From: an uncultured Saprospiraceae bacterium
GTDB taxonomy: Bacteria; Bacteroidota; Bacteroidia; Chitinophagales; Saprospiraceae
DNA: 38,752 nucleotides
Assembly (NCBI GenBank): GCA_937928615.1
Contig: CALFWI010000397.1
Span: 1 to 38,752 of the forward strand
Reading direction: 5' to 3'
Shown: positions 10,264 to 19,396 of the stretch, one piece after another
Layout of the letters: every line of letters starts with the position of its first letter
Numbering within the stretch: the first letter of the stretch is position 1
Position numbers and translations under genes: made by a program
The notes under the pieces: generated by a model
Database searches by the model: none
Seen by the model: the letters and a program-made list of their open reading frames with translations, nothing else
Told to the model about the DNA's origin: nothing

Positions 10264-11235
10264 ATGGTAAAAAATATACTTTTATTTATTGCTTGCTGCA
10301 CTACTTTTAGCCTTTTTGCACAGCAACCGAGTAATTATAGTCTATACATGTTTAATAAATTTTCCTATAATCCAGCCTATGCTGGAATGGACAATTCATT
10401 GAGTTTTAATGGACTTTATCGGAAACAATGGTCAGGGCTAACAGACAGTCCAACTACCCAAAATATTAATGTTCATATGCCCTTATACATTCTGAGTGGA
10501 GGTATTGGCATAAATGTTGAGAATGAGAAGTTAGGTTTAGAGGAGAACCTACTTGCAACCCTTTCGTATAATTTTCAGCTCCCCGTTGGAAAAATTGGAA
10601 TTTTAGCTATTGGTGCGAGTGGCGGAATTTTTCAAAAAAGCTTAGATGGATTGAGGATATTGACCCCAGATGGTCAATATGAAGGATTAACAATAAATCA
10701 TAATGATGATTTGCCATTGCCCACAGGAGATGTAAGTGAATTAACCCCCACCTTTAATGCAGGCATTTATTTTAAAACAGAGACCTTTGAAGCAGGATTA
10801 TCCACCATCAATATTCAAGAACCAGTCATTGAAGGTACCTTCTTTTCTACGACTTTAAGTCGTAACTATTTTTTTAATGCAGCGTACCAATTTGACCTAC
10901 TAAGGAGTGTTAGTGTGCATCCTTCGGTACTCATAAAAACGGATTTGATAGAGACGCAAATCGAAGCATCTGTTTTATTTAAATATAATGACAATATATT
11001 TGTAGGCGGGTCGTTAAGAGGGTATAATACCAATACCCTAGATGCCGCAAGTTTGATAGTCGGATTGAACCTAAGTGAAAAAATAACCATGGCTTATGCC
11101 TATGACTATACTTTATCAGATTTAAACTTAGTCAGCAATGGAAGCCATGAAATCATGATTAGTTATAATCTAGGAAGAGAAATCGGAAAAGGTAAACTAC
11201 CAAAGATTATTTTTAACCCAAGATATATAGATTAA
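10264..11235 (+). CDS. PorP/SprF family type IX secretion system outer-membrane protein
   Basis: QQPSNYSLYMFNKFSYNPAYAGMDNSLSFNGLYRKQWSGL is the PorP/SprF N-terminal signature. Start moved from 10174 to 10264, where a signal peptide MVKNILLFIACCTTFSLFAQ begins. Confidence 0.92.
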   Translation: MVKNILLFIACCTTFSLFAQQPSNYSLYMFNKFSYNPAYAGMDNSLSFNGLYRKQWSGLTDSPTTQNINVHMPLYILSGGIGINVENEKLGLEENLLATLSYNFQLPVGKIGILAIGASGGIFQKSLDGLRILTPDGQYEGLTINHNDDLPLPTGDVSELTPTFNAGIYFKTETFEAGLSTINIQEPVIEGTFFSTTLSRNYFFNAAYQFDLLRSVSVHPSVLIKTDLIETQIEASVLFKYNDNIFVGGSLRGYNTNTLDAASLIVGLNLSEKITMAYAYDYTLSDLNLVSNGSHEIMISYNLGREIGKGKLPKIIFNPRYID

Positions 11236-11597
11236 TCGCTAAAATACGGATTTAAGAACCGTGTTCTAAATGTACTTCACACGGTCTCATTTGAAGAGAA
11301 ATGTAAGACAGTTTGCAAAAGTTTGAAATAAGTTATAATTAGCAACTTTTTTTGAAAAACAAGGCACTAAGAATTGAAATAGAGGCGTTTTAAGTTTGCA
11401 GATGTAAAAATAAAGGCACAGATAGATTATCTTGAACAGCAACTAATTATCAAAAAGTAGATAATTACAGCAATTAATCTCCAAATTGTCGCCAATCATC
11501 AAGATTTATTTTTTTTTATTCTTTGAAAAACACTTAACCGATTAACTTTACGGTCGTTTTTGCGGGCGAAGGAAGCCCAAACAAATTAAAGGTAATT

Positions 11598-12899
11598 ATG
11601 AGCGTCAACATGAGAAAAATGTCAAAGTTTTTGTTTTCCCTGGTTTTATTATACGGCCTTACCACTGCTTGTGGTAAAAAAGAAGGTGGTGAGTTAACCG
11701 GAGTGTTAGATCGTCCTACTTTCAATGGAATCAATCCTTATGGTATGCAATACATTCCTTCGGGGACTTTGCATATTGGACCTGCTGATCAGGATTTAAG
11801 AAGTACCTATGTCCAAAGACCTAAATCTATTTCGATTCAAGGTTTTTTTATGGATGAGACTGAAATCACTAATAATGAATATCGCCAATTTGTCGATTGG
11901 GTAAGAGATGAGAAGGCTTTACGGCTTTTGGATTATATGGCAGAAGATGATAATGGGGATTTAACGGAAAAAGTAGATTGGGATTATCGAGATGAAATAG
12001 ATTGGGAAGATACAGAAAGCGAAATCCAAGATTTATTTTATGATGAAGAAAGTTTTATCTACACAGGAGATGAGCCTAATATGGGCGGTAAAACAGTCGA
12101 CATTGATAAATTAGTTTATGAATATAAAACTTACGATTGGAAAAAAGCTGCGGAAGAACGAAGTTTTTCTAACATTGACAAATATGCTCAAGAACATTCA
12201 GTAAATATTTATCCAGATATTTTCTGTTGGATTAGAGATTTCTCTTATTCTTATAATGAGCCAATGACTAGAAATTATTTCTGGCACCCTGCTTTCGATG
12301 ATTACCCAGTAGTTGGTGTGAATTGGAAAATGGCACAGGCTTTCTGTAATTGGAGAACTGAACTTTGGAATACTTTCAAAGCGACTCAAAAAAATGAAGT
12401 AAATACAGAAGACTTCCGTTTGCCTACTGAACACGAATGGGAATATGCTGCAAGAGGTGGACACGATTTAGCACCTTATCCTTGGGGTGGTTTTTATACT
12501 AGAAATGGTAAAGGTTGTCTATTAGCCAACTTTAAGCCAGGTAGAGGTAATTACCCAGAAGATGGTGGTTTGTATACAGTGGCTGCTGATATGTATTTTC
12601 CGAACGATTACCTATTGTACAATATGTCAGGAAATGTAGCAGAATGGACTTCTTCTGCTTATTATGAAAATGCTTACTCTTTCTTACATGATTTAAACCC
12701 AGATATTCGTTATGATGCAACGGATGACGATTATGAAGCAGATCAGCGTAAAGTAATCAGAGGTGGCTCTTGGAAAGACGTGGCTTATTTCTTGCGTTGT
12801 GGTGTTCGTCACTGGGAATACCAAGATACAACAAAATCATATGTTGGATTTAGATGCGCCTTAACTTTCTTAGGTCGTTCTATCAACGATGATTTTTAA
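11598..12899 (+). CDS. gldK: T9SS lipoprotein GldK (FGE/SUMF1-like fold)
   Basis: Lipobox LTTACGKK; DETEITNNEYRQF; RLPTEHEWEYAARGG; SGNVAEWTSSAY; VIRGGSWKD...GFRCAL; followed by gldLMN. Alternative in-frame starts at 11610/11619. Confidence 0.95.
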   Translation: MSVNMRKMSKFLFSLVLLYGLTTACGKKEGGELTGVLDRPTFNGINPYGMQYIPSGTLHIGPADQDLRSTYVQRPKSISIQGFFMDETEITNNEYRQFVDWVRDEKALRLLDYMAEDDNGDLTEKVDWDYRDEIDWEDTESEIQDLFYDEESFIYTGDEPNMGGKTVDIDKLVYEYKTYDWKKAAEERSFSNIDKYAQEHSVNIYPDIFCWIRDFSYSYNEPMTRNYFWHPAFDDYPVVGVNWKMAQAFCNWRTELWNTFKATQKNEVNTEDFRLPTEHEWEYAARGGHDLAPYPWGGFYTRNGKGCLLANFKPGRGNYPEDGGLYTVAADMYFPNDYLLYNMSGNVAEWTSSAYYENAYSFLHDLNPDIRYDATDDDYEADQRKVIRGGSWKDVAYFLRCGVRHWEYQDTTKSYVGFRCALTFLGRSINDDF

Positions 12900-12918
12900 T
12901 CAATAAAGCATAAATATA

Positions 12919-12961
12919 AAAATGGTACGAATATTTAATACAATAATGTTCGTACCATTTT
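12919..12961 (+). terminator. Hairpin / candidate terminator or attenuator between gldK and gldL
   Basis: AAAATGGTACGAA (12919-12931) / TTCGTACCATTTT (12949-12961), 13-bp perfect stem; only a short T run. Confidence 0.6.
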
Positions 12962-13227
12962 AGTGTTATAAAAGAATGGTTTTGTCTTTTTTACGGACTG
13001 AATCATGGATACCAACTAAAAATTAAATAAAACACCCTTCAAAAACCGTTACTTTTTAGAAAATAAACATTATTAAGGTAAGAAGGAAATAAGTGGATAT
13101 TTAAAATATTGCAGCATTTTATTTTTGATGTTTTGTGATATTCAAAATTTAACATTTACGCTTTCTACGTTATTTAATTAAGTAACAATCTAACAATTTT
13201 AATAACCTACAATAACATTCAGAAGTT

Positions 13228-13821
13228 ATGAGTTTTGTAAAGTCAAAAGGATTCAAGTATTTAAAGAATTTATTAATCGGTGTTGGTGCGGCTGTAGTAT
13301 TAATGGGCGCATTATTTAAATTAGAGAGCTGGCCTTATGCAAGTGAGATGCTAATCCTTGGATTATCAGTAGAAGCATTAATATTCTTAGTATTAGGAAT
13401 TTTAGGACCAGAAAAAGATTATTACTGGGAAAAATTATATCCAGGTTTAGATGAATATGGTGCAAAAATCCAACCTTTAGCTGCTGGCCCTGTAGGCGCT
13501 TCAGCACCAGGTTTAAATGGTGAAGTTGTAGAGCAACAATTAGGTGGTATGTTGAATGAGTTGCAAGGAATGTCTAAGAGCTTAGGTTCTTTAAAGGCAT
13601 TACAAGAAGCAGATTTCTCAGGAACAGGACAGCAAATTAAACAAATGAATAGCTTCTATTCAAAGTTAAACGAGGCAATGGCTGATTTAGCAGATTCTGT
13701 AGATGAAACGAAGCACTACAAAGATCAATTAACTGCTTTAAATACCAATTTGAACTCATTGAATGGTGTTTACGGAGGTATGTTATCTGCGATGTCTAAT
13801 ATCGGTGGATCTAAAAGCTAA
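13228..13821 (+). CDS. gldL: T9SS motor protein GldL
   Basis: Two TM helices, VVLMGALFKLESWPYASEMLILGLSVEALIFLVLGILGPEKDYYWEKLYPGL; located between gldK and gldM. Confidence 0.95.
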   Translation: MSFVKSKGFKYLKNLLIGVGAAVVLMGALFKLESWPYASEMLILGLSVEALIFLVLGILGPEKDYYWEKLYPGLDEYGAKIQPLAAGPVGASAPGLNGEVVEQQLGGMLNELQGMSKSLGSLKALQEADFSGTGQQIKQMNSFYSKLNEAMADLADSVDETKHYKDQLTALNTNLNSLNGVYGGMLSAMSNIGGSKS

Positions 13822-13980
13822 AAATTGTTAACTAGTTAAATTGTTTTACTGTTTTGAAAGCCGTAGGACAATCTAGTAATAAAGCAATTTCAATTATTTA
13901 AAAATTAGTTGTGGGTTACATTTTACGAGAAAGTAATCAAAAAAATATAAGCTCTACAACGATCCATAAAATTTTCAAAA

Positions 13981-15630
13981 ATGTCTATTCCTAAGGATCC
14001 CAGGCAGTTGATGATTAACCTAATGTATCTGGTATTGACCGCATTGTTAGCGTTAAACGTTTCCGCCGAAGTGCTGAACGCATTTAAGACTATTGACAAT
14101 AGTTTGACAAAATCAAATATAACGACGAATAAAGCCATTGATGAGCAGGCAGCTGCTTTGAATGCTTTATTGGGAGAAAAATCAAAAGAAAAATTTAAAC
14201 CATTAGGTGTTGCTGTATCAGATATTCGAGCGGAAATCGCTGGTTTCAATGATTATGTCGAAGGTATCAAAAATGATTTAATTGATGCCGCGGGTGACAA
14301 AAATGGTACGGTTGATGACGCTGATTTTCTTTATCCTGAAAACCCTGCGAAGAAAATTATTAAGGGGAAGAAAAATAAAGACGTTACCACAAATATGTTG
14401 GTAAAAGAAGGAAGAGGAGATGAATTAGCGCTTAAGATAGCGGAGGTTAGAAAAAATATTGTTGAAATCTACACTAAGGTTATCAATGATAATAAAGAAA
14501 CATTTGGCTTTGTTAAAGGTGGTAGAGTAGACCAGGCAGCGGCAGATGCAAACATTGCTTCTTTTTCTAATAATATTTCTTTAGATATTGACCAAAATTG
14601 GGAAGAGCAATCAGATGGAGATAAAACGAGTTGGGCGGATTTCCGTTTCCGACAAATGCCTTTGATTTCTGTTTTACCTTTATTAACTAAATTTCAGACA
14701 GATGCTAAGAATGCGGAAGCATTAGGTGTTAGTAAATTAGCGGAATTAGTTGGTGGTAAGCAAATTGTATTTAATCAATTTTTCCCTGTAATCAATGCTA
14801 AGAAAGCTTATGTAATTAAAGGCGGAAAATTTGAAGCAGAAGTATCTTTAGGTGCTTATAGTTCTGATATTCCACCTTCAAATATCAATCTTACCGTAAA
14901 TGGGAGAAGATTGCCAGTAGGAAAAGATGGTAAAGCAGTCTTTTCAGATGCAGCTTCAGGCTTAGGTACTAAAACCTTGAACCTTAGTGCAACGGTAACA
15001 AACCCATTAACAGGAGAAGTAACTACTTCAAAATCAACTTTTGATTACGAAGTAGGAGAAACCTCCGCAACTGTATCTGCGGATAAGATGAACGTTTTTT
15101 ACATTGGTGTAGAAAATCCTATTTCTGTATCTGTAGCTGGTGTATCAAGTAATGCCGTAAAGGTAAGCTGTGCTGGTGGTGGTTGTAACTTAAAAGGCGG
15201 AAAAGGGAAGTACGTTGTAAAAGTGACAAGACCAGGAGATGTTAAAATCAATATTTCTGGTGGAGGCTTGTCTAAGTCTGCTGATTTTAGAGTAAAGCGA
15301 ATTCCTGATCCAGTTGCTAAACTTGGTAAAAAACAAGATGGTACAATGGGAAATGGAGAATTTAAAGCTCAAAGAGGGGTGATTCCTTGGTTAGAAGGCT
15401 TTGATTTTGATGCAAAATGTAAAATTCAGGGATTCAATTTAGTTAGAGTTGCTAAACGACAAGATCCTGTTTCTAGTAATAATCGAGGTGGTACTTTTAA
15501 CGAGAAATCTTTAAGATTAGTGCGTGCAGCCAAGCCTGGCGATACTTATTATTTCGAAAACGTAAAAGCTACTTGCCCTGGTGATGCGGCAGGAAGAAAG
15601 ATTAATTCAATGGTCTTTAAAATTCGATAA
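13981..15630 (+). CDS. gldM: T9SS motor/shaft protein GldM
   Basis: MSIPKDPRQLMINLMYLVLTALLALNVSAEVLNAFKTIDNSL N-terminus characteristic of GldM. Confidence 0.96.
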   Translation: MSIPKDPRQLMINLMYLVLTALLALNVSAEVLNAFKTIDNSLTKSNITTNKAIDEQAAALNALLGEKSKEKFKPLGVAVSDIRAEIAGFNDYVEGIKNDLIDAAGDKNGTVDDADFLYPENPAKKIIKGKKNKDVTTNMLVKEGRGDELALKIAEVRKNIVEIYTKVINDNKETFGFVKGGRVDQAAADANIASFSNNISLDIDQNWEEQSDGDKTSWADFRFRQMPLISVLPLLTKFQTDAKNAEALGVSKLAELVGGKQIVFNQFFPVINAKKAYVIKGGKFEAEVSLGAYSSDIPPSNINLTVNGRRLPVGKDGKAVFSDAASGLGTKTLNLSATVTNPLTGEVTTSKSTFDYEVGETSATVSADKMNVFYIGVENPISVSVAGVSSNAVKVSCAGGGCNLKGGKGKYVVKVTRPGDVKINISGGGLSKSADFRVKRIPDPVAKLGKKQDGTMGNGEFKAQRGVIPWLEGFDFDAKCKIQGFNLVRVAKRQDPVSSNNRGGTFNEKSLRLVRAAKPGDTYYFENVKATCPGDAAGRKINSMVFKIR

Positions 15631-15637
15631 GCTATTA

Positions 15638-15693
15638 GTTGCCTGTTTCCAGTTGCCTGTTTTTGGTAACTGGAAACGGTTAATTGGCAACCG
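15638..15693. repeat. 7-bp word-periodic palindromic array (family A, GTTGCCT/CAGTTGC type) just after gldM stop
   Basis: gttgcct gtttcca gttgcct gtttttg | gtaactg gaaacgg ttaattg gcaaccg; arms GTTTCCAGTTGCC (15645-15657)/GGTAACTGGAAAC (15665-15677). Confidence 0.85.
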
Positions 15694-15806
15694 ACCTAAT
15701 AATATGTCAGCCTTTTAGCAAAAAGTATTTTTAAGCATAATTTTTGCAGCTTTATAGGCGTTTTAGCATTGTAATTTTTTGTAAAATTTATTTATTAAAA
15801 TCGATT

Positions 15807-16676
15807 ATGAATATTAAGTGCTTAATTGGATGTTTCTTATGTTTTTTTGCTGTCCAACTAGTAAATGCTCAAGATTTACGAACTGGAACAGAAGGGGAGT
15901 ATAAAACGGAAGCGGGCGAAGAATTTGATGCGCCTTTGGATGGTATTGTAGAAAAGAAAATCATTACTGATAGACGAGTACTACCATATGATGACATCCG
16001 AGAGGCGGATATATTCTGGGAAAAAAGAGTCTGGAGAGTGATTGATGTAAGAGAAAAATTAAATCTTCCTTTTTCTTATCCAGAAGAGCCATTCTTCTCG
16101 ATTTTAATGAAAGCTGCAGAAGAGGGAGAAATCACGGTTTATGGAACAGAAGATGATAAATTTTCTTATCCATTAGCACCTGATGAAGTAGCCTCTATGG
16201 GCGCAACAGTAGATACAATTATCGCTTTTGACCCAGAGACTTACGAAGAAGAGATTACAATTGTCAGAAATGACTTAAATCCAGAAGATATTAAACAGTT
16301 TAGAATCAAAGAAATTTGGTTTTTTGATGAAGAATCTTCTACGTTACAAGTAAGAATTCTTGGAATTGCACCATTAAAAGACGAATACGACGAGAATGGG
16401 AATTACAAATATACGACACCATTATTCTGGGCTTATTATCCTGAATGTAGAGAAATATTAGCTCGGCATAGAGTATTTAACCCAGAAAACGATGCGGATA
16501 TTACCACTTGGGAAGATTTAATGGAAGAACGTCGATTTTCTAGTTATATCATGAAACGATCAAATGTTTATGATAGAAAAGTAGAAGAATATTTGACAGG
16601 GGTAGATATGCTTTTAGAAGCAGAAAAAATCCGTATGGAAATCTTTAACTTTGAACATGACCTTTGGTCTTATTAA
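15807..16676 (+). CDS. gldN: T9SS ring component GldN
   Basis: Signal peptide MNIKCLIGCFLCFFAVQLVNAQ; DIFWEKRVWRVIDVREKLNLPFSYPEEPFFSILMKAAEEGEITVY; EIWFFDEESSTLQVRILGIAPL; WAYYPECREILARHRVFNPENDA. Start refined from 15744. Confidence 0.95.
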   Translation: MNIKCLIGCFLCFFAVQLVNAQDLRTGTEGEYKTEAGEEFDAPLDGIVEKKIITDRRVLPYDDIREADIFWEKRVWRVIDVREKLNLPFSYPEEPFFSILMKAAEEGEITVYGTEDDKFSYPLAPDEVASMGATVDTIIAFDPETYEEEITIVRNDLNPEDIKQFRIKEIWFFDEESSTLQVRILGIAPLKDEYDENGNYKYTTPLFWAYYPECREILARHRVFNPENDADITTWEDLMEERRFSSYIMKRSNVYDRKVEEYLTGVDMLLEAEKIRMEIFNFEHDLWSY

Positions 16677-16705
16677 TAAGAATTTAGACTGCTAGCCTAA
16701 GCATC

Positions 16706-16743
16706 AAAAAGCCTCAACCGATACTATTCGGTTGAGGCTTTTT
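16706..16743. terminator. Bidirectional intrinsic terminator between gldN and convergent maf
   Basis: AAAAAGCCTCAACCGA (16706-16721) / TCGGTTGAGGCTTTTT (16728-16743). Confidence 0.95.
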
Positions 16744-16807
16744 GTGTATACTAAAGTAGTTTAGATTTCTAATTTGAGTCAATTTATACAAAAATAGCTA
16801 AATTACT

Positions 16808-17407
16808 TTAGAATGCTTGCAAATACCGATAAACCAAATCAACAGGCAACCCCATTATATTACTGTAAGTTCCTTTTATTTTAGAAATTTTACACAAGCC
16901 AATCCATTCTTGAATAGCATAAGCACCAGCTTTATCATAAGGTTGGAATTTTTCGATGTAATAATCAATTTCTGTAGCGGATAATTTCTCTAGTTTTACT
17001 TTAGAAACACCAATAAAACTAACTTTTTTCTTTTTGGACAACAGACAAACACCTGTAATCACTGCATGCCACTTGCCAGATAGTTTTGTTAAAATCCGTT
17101 CTGCATCTTTTTTATCGGTAGGTTTCTCATAAATATTGTTGCCTTTGGTAACAATCGTATCTGCGGCCAAAATGATTTTGCCTTTTTTTAGAAAATCTTT
17201 GCAAGCTTTGGCTTTCTTTTCTGCTAAAAATAAAGGTACTTGTTGCGGAGTTAGCTGATTCGGATAGATTTCCTCCACATCCTTCGTTTTAATCTCAAAT
17301 TGAAAACCTGCCTCAGTCAATAATTGACTTCTTCGTGGAGACTTAGAAGCTAGGATTAATTGAGTAGTCGTTAAAACGTTCGGGATGGTATATTTAGATT
17401 TACTCAT
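16808..17407 (-). CDS. maf: Maf family nucleoside-triphosphate pyrophosphatase
   Basis: LILASKSPRRSQLLTEAGF; LAADTIV; YDKAGAYAIQEWIG; SNIMGLPV. Confidence 0.95.
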   Translation of the reverse strand: MSKSKYTIPNVLTTTQLILASKSPRRSQLLTEAGFQFEIKTKDVEEIYPNQLTPQQVPLFLAEKKAKACKDFLKKGKIILAADTIVTKGNNIYEKPTDKKDAERILTKLSGKWHAVITGVCLLSKKKKVSFIGVSKVKLEKLSATEIDYYIEKFQPYDKAGAYAIQEWIGLCKISKIKGTYSNIMGLPVDLVYRYLQAF

Positions 17408-17429
17408 TTTTTTAGTTTATTCATTCCAT

Positions 17430-17933
17430 TCATTTCGGTAACCAGACCTTCTTTAATCGAAGCACTTTTTCTATTACATCTCGAACACATCCTTCACCAC
17501 CGCCCAAAGGAGACATATATTGTGTAATGGCTCGTATTTCAGGTGCTGCATTTTTAGGACAAACGGGCAAGCCAACGATGCGCATGACTGGATAATCTGG
17601 TAAGTCATCCCCCATATAGAGGACTTGTTCGTTGTCTATTTCGTAGATCGTTTTAAATTCATCATAGGCGGCTTTTTTATCTCTTGTTTTTTCATAGATA
17701 TCAGTGATACCAATTTCTTTAAAAATAGCCGCTAATCCGTTTAAACTACCCCCTGAGATAATAGCTACCTTGTATTTATGGTCAATAGCTTTCCTCAGTG
17801 CAATTAAATCCTTGTCGTTTAATTTTCGAACAATTTTTCCGTTTTCAAAAACGAATATACTATGGTCCGTTAAGACACCGTCCACATCAAAAACAAAGGC
17901 TTTAACCCTACGGAATTTCTCTAAGTTATTCAT
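17430..17933 (-). CDS. KdsC-like HAD family phosphatase (3-deoxy-D-manno-octulosonate-8-phosphatase type)
   Basis: VKAFVFDVDGVLTDHSIF; VAIISGGSLNGL; LYMGDDLPDYPVMRIVGLPVCPKNAAPEI. Confidence 0.88.
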   Translation of the reverse strand: MNNLEKFRRVKAFVFDVDGVLTDHSIFVFENGKIVRKLNDKDLIALRKAIDHKYKVAIISGGSLNGLAAIFKEIGITDIYEKTRDKKAAYDEFKTIYEIDNEQVLYMGDDLPDYPVMRIVGLPVCPKNAAPEIRAITQYMSPLGGGEGCVRDVIEKVLRLKKVWLPK

Positions 17934-17940
17934 TGAAGGA

Positions 17941-18045
17941 AGGTATAAAGGTATAAAGGTATAAAGGTATAGAGGTATAGAGGTATAGAGGTATAGAGGT
18001 TAAATACCTTTGAACCTCTATACCTTTAAACCTATTAACCTTTCA
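17941..18045. repeat. 8-bp word-periodic array with inverted second half (family B, AGGTATAA/G ... ACCTCTAT)
   Basis: aggtataa x3, aggtatag x4, aggt (17941-18000), then acctttga acctctat acctttaa acctatta acctttca (18006-18045) in strict 8-nt phase. Confidence 0.95.
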
Positions 18046-18046
18046 T

Positions 18047-19195
18047 TTATAAATTCTGAAAAGCTTTATCTAAATCTTCGATTAAATCATCTACATCTTC
18101 TACACCAACACTTAATCGAATTAAAGAATCTGTCAAGCCTACTTTTAATCGTTCAGGTCTAGGAATAGAAGCATGGGTCATGCTAGCAGGATGCCCGATT
18201 AAAGATTCTACACCACCTAATGATTCTGCCAATGTAAATAAATGAGTATTACTTAGTACTTTTTTAGCTTCTTCATAATCATCATTTGTTAAATCAAAAG
18301 AAACCATACCACCAAAATCTCTCATTTGTGCCTTAGCAATCTTATGGTTTGGATGGTCTTTAAAGCCTGGATAATAAACTTTCCCTACTTTAGGATGAGA
18401 TTGCAAGAATTTAGCAATTTTCTTAGCATTTTTACAAGCTCGCTCTACTCTTAAATGCAGTGTTTTAATGCCCCTTAAAATTAAGAAACAATCTTGTGGT
18501 CCAGGAACTGCACCCACGGCATTTTGTATGAAATGTAAGCGATCTCCTAATTTCTTGGTTTTAGTGATAACGGCACCTAAGATTACATCTGAGTGCCCAC
18601 CTAAGTATTTTGTGGCAGAATGTAAAACCATATCTGCGCCTAAATCTAATGGATTCTGTAAGTAAGGAGAAGAAAAAGTATTATCAACACAAGTTAAGAT
18701 ACTATTGGCTTTAGCAATCTTACAAATGGCCTTGATGTCAATAATATTTAACATTGGATTAGTAGGAGTTTCAATCCAGACTAATTTAGTCTTACCTCGG
18801 CTGATATGTTTTTTGAATTGCTTCGGGTCACCCATATCAACGAAATGGGATTTAATGCCATAAGGCTCAAAAATAGTACGCATCAATCGGTAAGAACCAC
18901 CATATAAATCATTAGCTGCCAAAATCTCATCTCCAGGCTTCAATAGTTTCAAAACAGCATCCATTGCTGCTAAGCCACTAGCAAAACAAATCGCATCTTT
19001 CCCATTTTCTAGCGCCGCTAGATTTTTTTCTAAAACCGAACGAGTTGGATTTTTAGTTCTAGCATATTCAAACCCTTTATTTTTACCAGGTTCTGCTTGG
19101 GCATAAGTAGAAGTTTGGTAAATAGGGGTCATAATAGCACCTGTAGCTGGGTCTGGTTCAATACCTGCGTGGATAACTTTAGTTCCGAATTTCAT
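18047..19195 (-). CDS. Trans-sulfuration PLP enzyme (cystathionine gamma-synthase/lyase type)
   Basis: MKFGTKVIHAGIEPDPATGAIMTPIYQTSTYAQ; YARTKNPTR; DLYGGSYRLM; ETPTNPMLNI; VDNTFSSPYLQNPLDLGADMVLHSATKYLGGHSDV. Confidence 0.93.
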   Translation of the reverse strand: MKFGTKVIHAGIEPDPATGAIMTPIYQTSTYAQAEPGKNKGFEYARTKNPTRSVLEKNLAALENGKDAICFASGLAAMDAVLKLLKPGDEILAANDLYGGSYRLMRTIFEPYGIKSHFVDMGDPKQFKKHISRGKTKLVWIETPTNPMLNIIDIKAICKIAKANSILTCVDNTFSSPYLQNPLDLGADMVLHSATKYLGGHSDVILGAVITKTKKLGDRLHFIQNAVGAVPGPQDCFLILRGIKTLHLRVERACKNAKKIAKFLQSHPKVGKVYYPGFKDHPNHKIAKAQMRDFGGMVSFDLTNDDYEEAKKVLSNTHLFTLAESLGGVESLIGHPASMTHASIPRPERLKVGLTDSLIRLSVGVEDVDDLIEDLDKAFQNL

Positions 19196-19227
19196 TTTTT
19201 ATGATTAAAAATCATTCCTGAAAAATA

Positions 19228-19274
19228 AAACCTCCAAACTGCACGAATTATTTTACGAAACAATTTGGAGGTTT
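19228..19274 (-). terminator. Hairpin downstream of the transketolase-half gene / in leader of the trans-sulfuration gene
   Basis: AAACCTCCAAA (19228-19238)/TTTGGAGGTTT (19264-19274), U-rich (ttttattttt) on the minus-strand 3' side; large 25-nt loop. Confidence 0.55.
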
Positions 19275-19359
19275 ACTTAAGTATTTGACATCAGTTAGTA
19301 TATGTCAAGAATAGGAATTTTAGGAAAAAGTACTTAAGATTTTAGTTGCAAATCTCTAC

Positions 19360-19391
19360 ACCTCTGCACTTTTGTACCTTTACACCCTTTT
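19360..19391. repeat. Decayed 8-bp word array (family B words acctctgc/acttttgt/acctttac/accctttt)
   Basis: Four 8-nt phased units ending 5 bp from the transketolase-half stop codon (19397). Confidence 0.6.
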
Positions 19392-19396
19392 ATACC

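Noticed and set aside
17704-17964. Plus-strand ORF of 86 aa
   Set aside because: Antisense to the KdsC-like gene; no recognisable motif and runs into the octad array.
19196-19320. SAM riboswitch upstream of the trans-sulfuration gene
   Set aside because: Only a simple hairpin with a U-rich tail seen; no SAM-I/II core motif could be recognised by eye.
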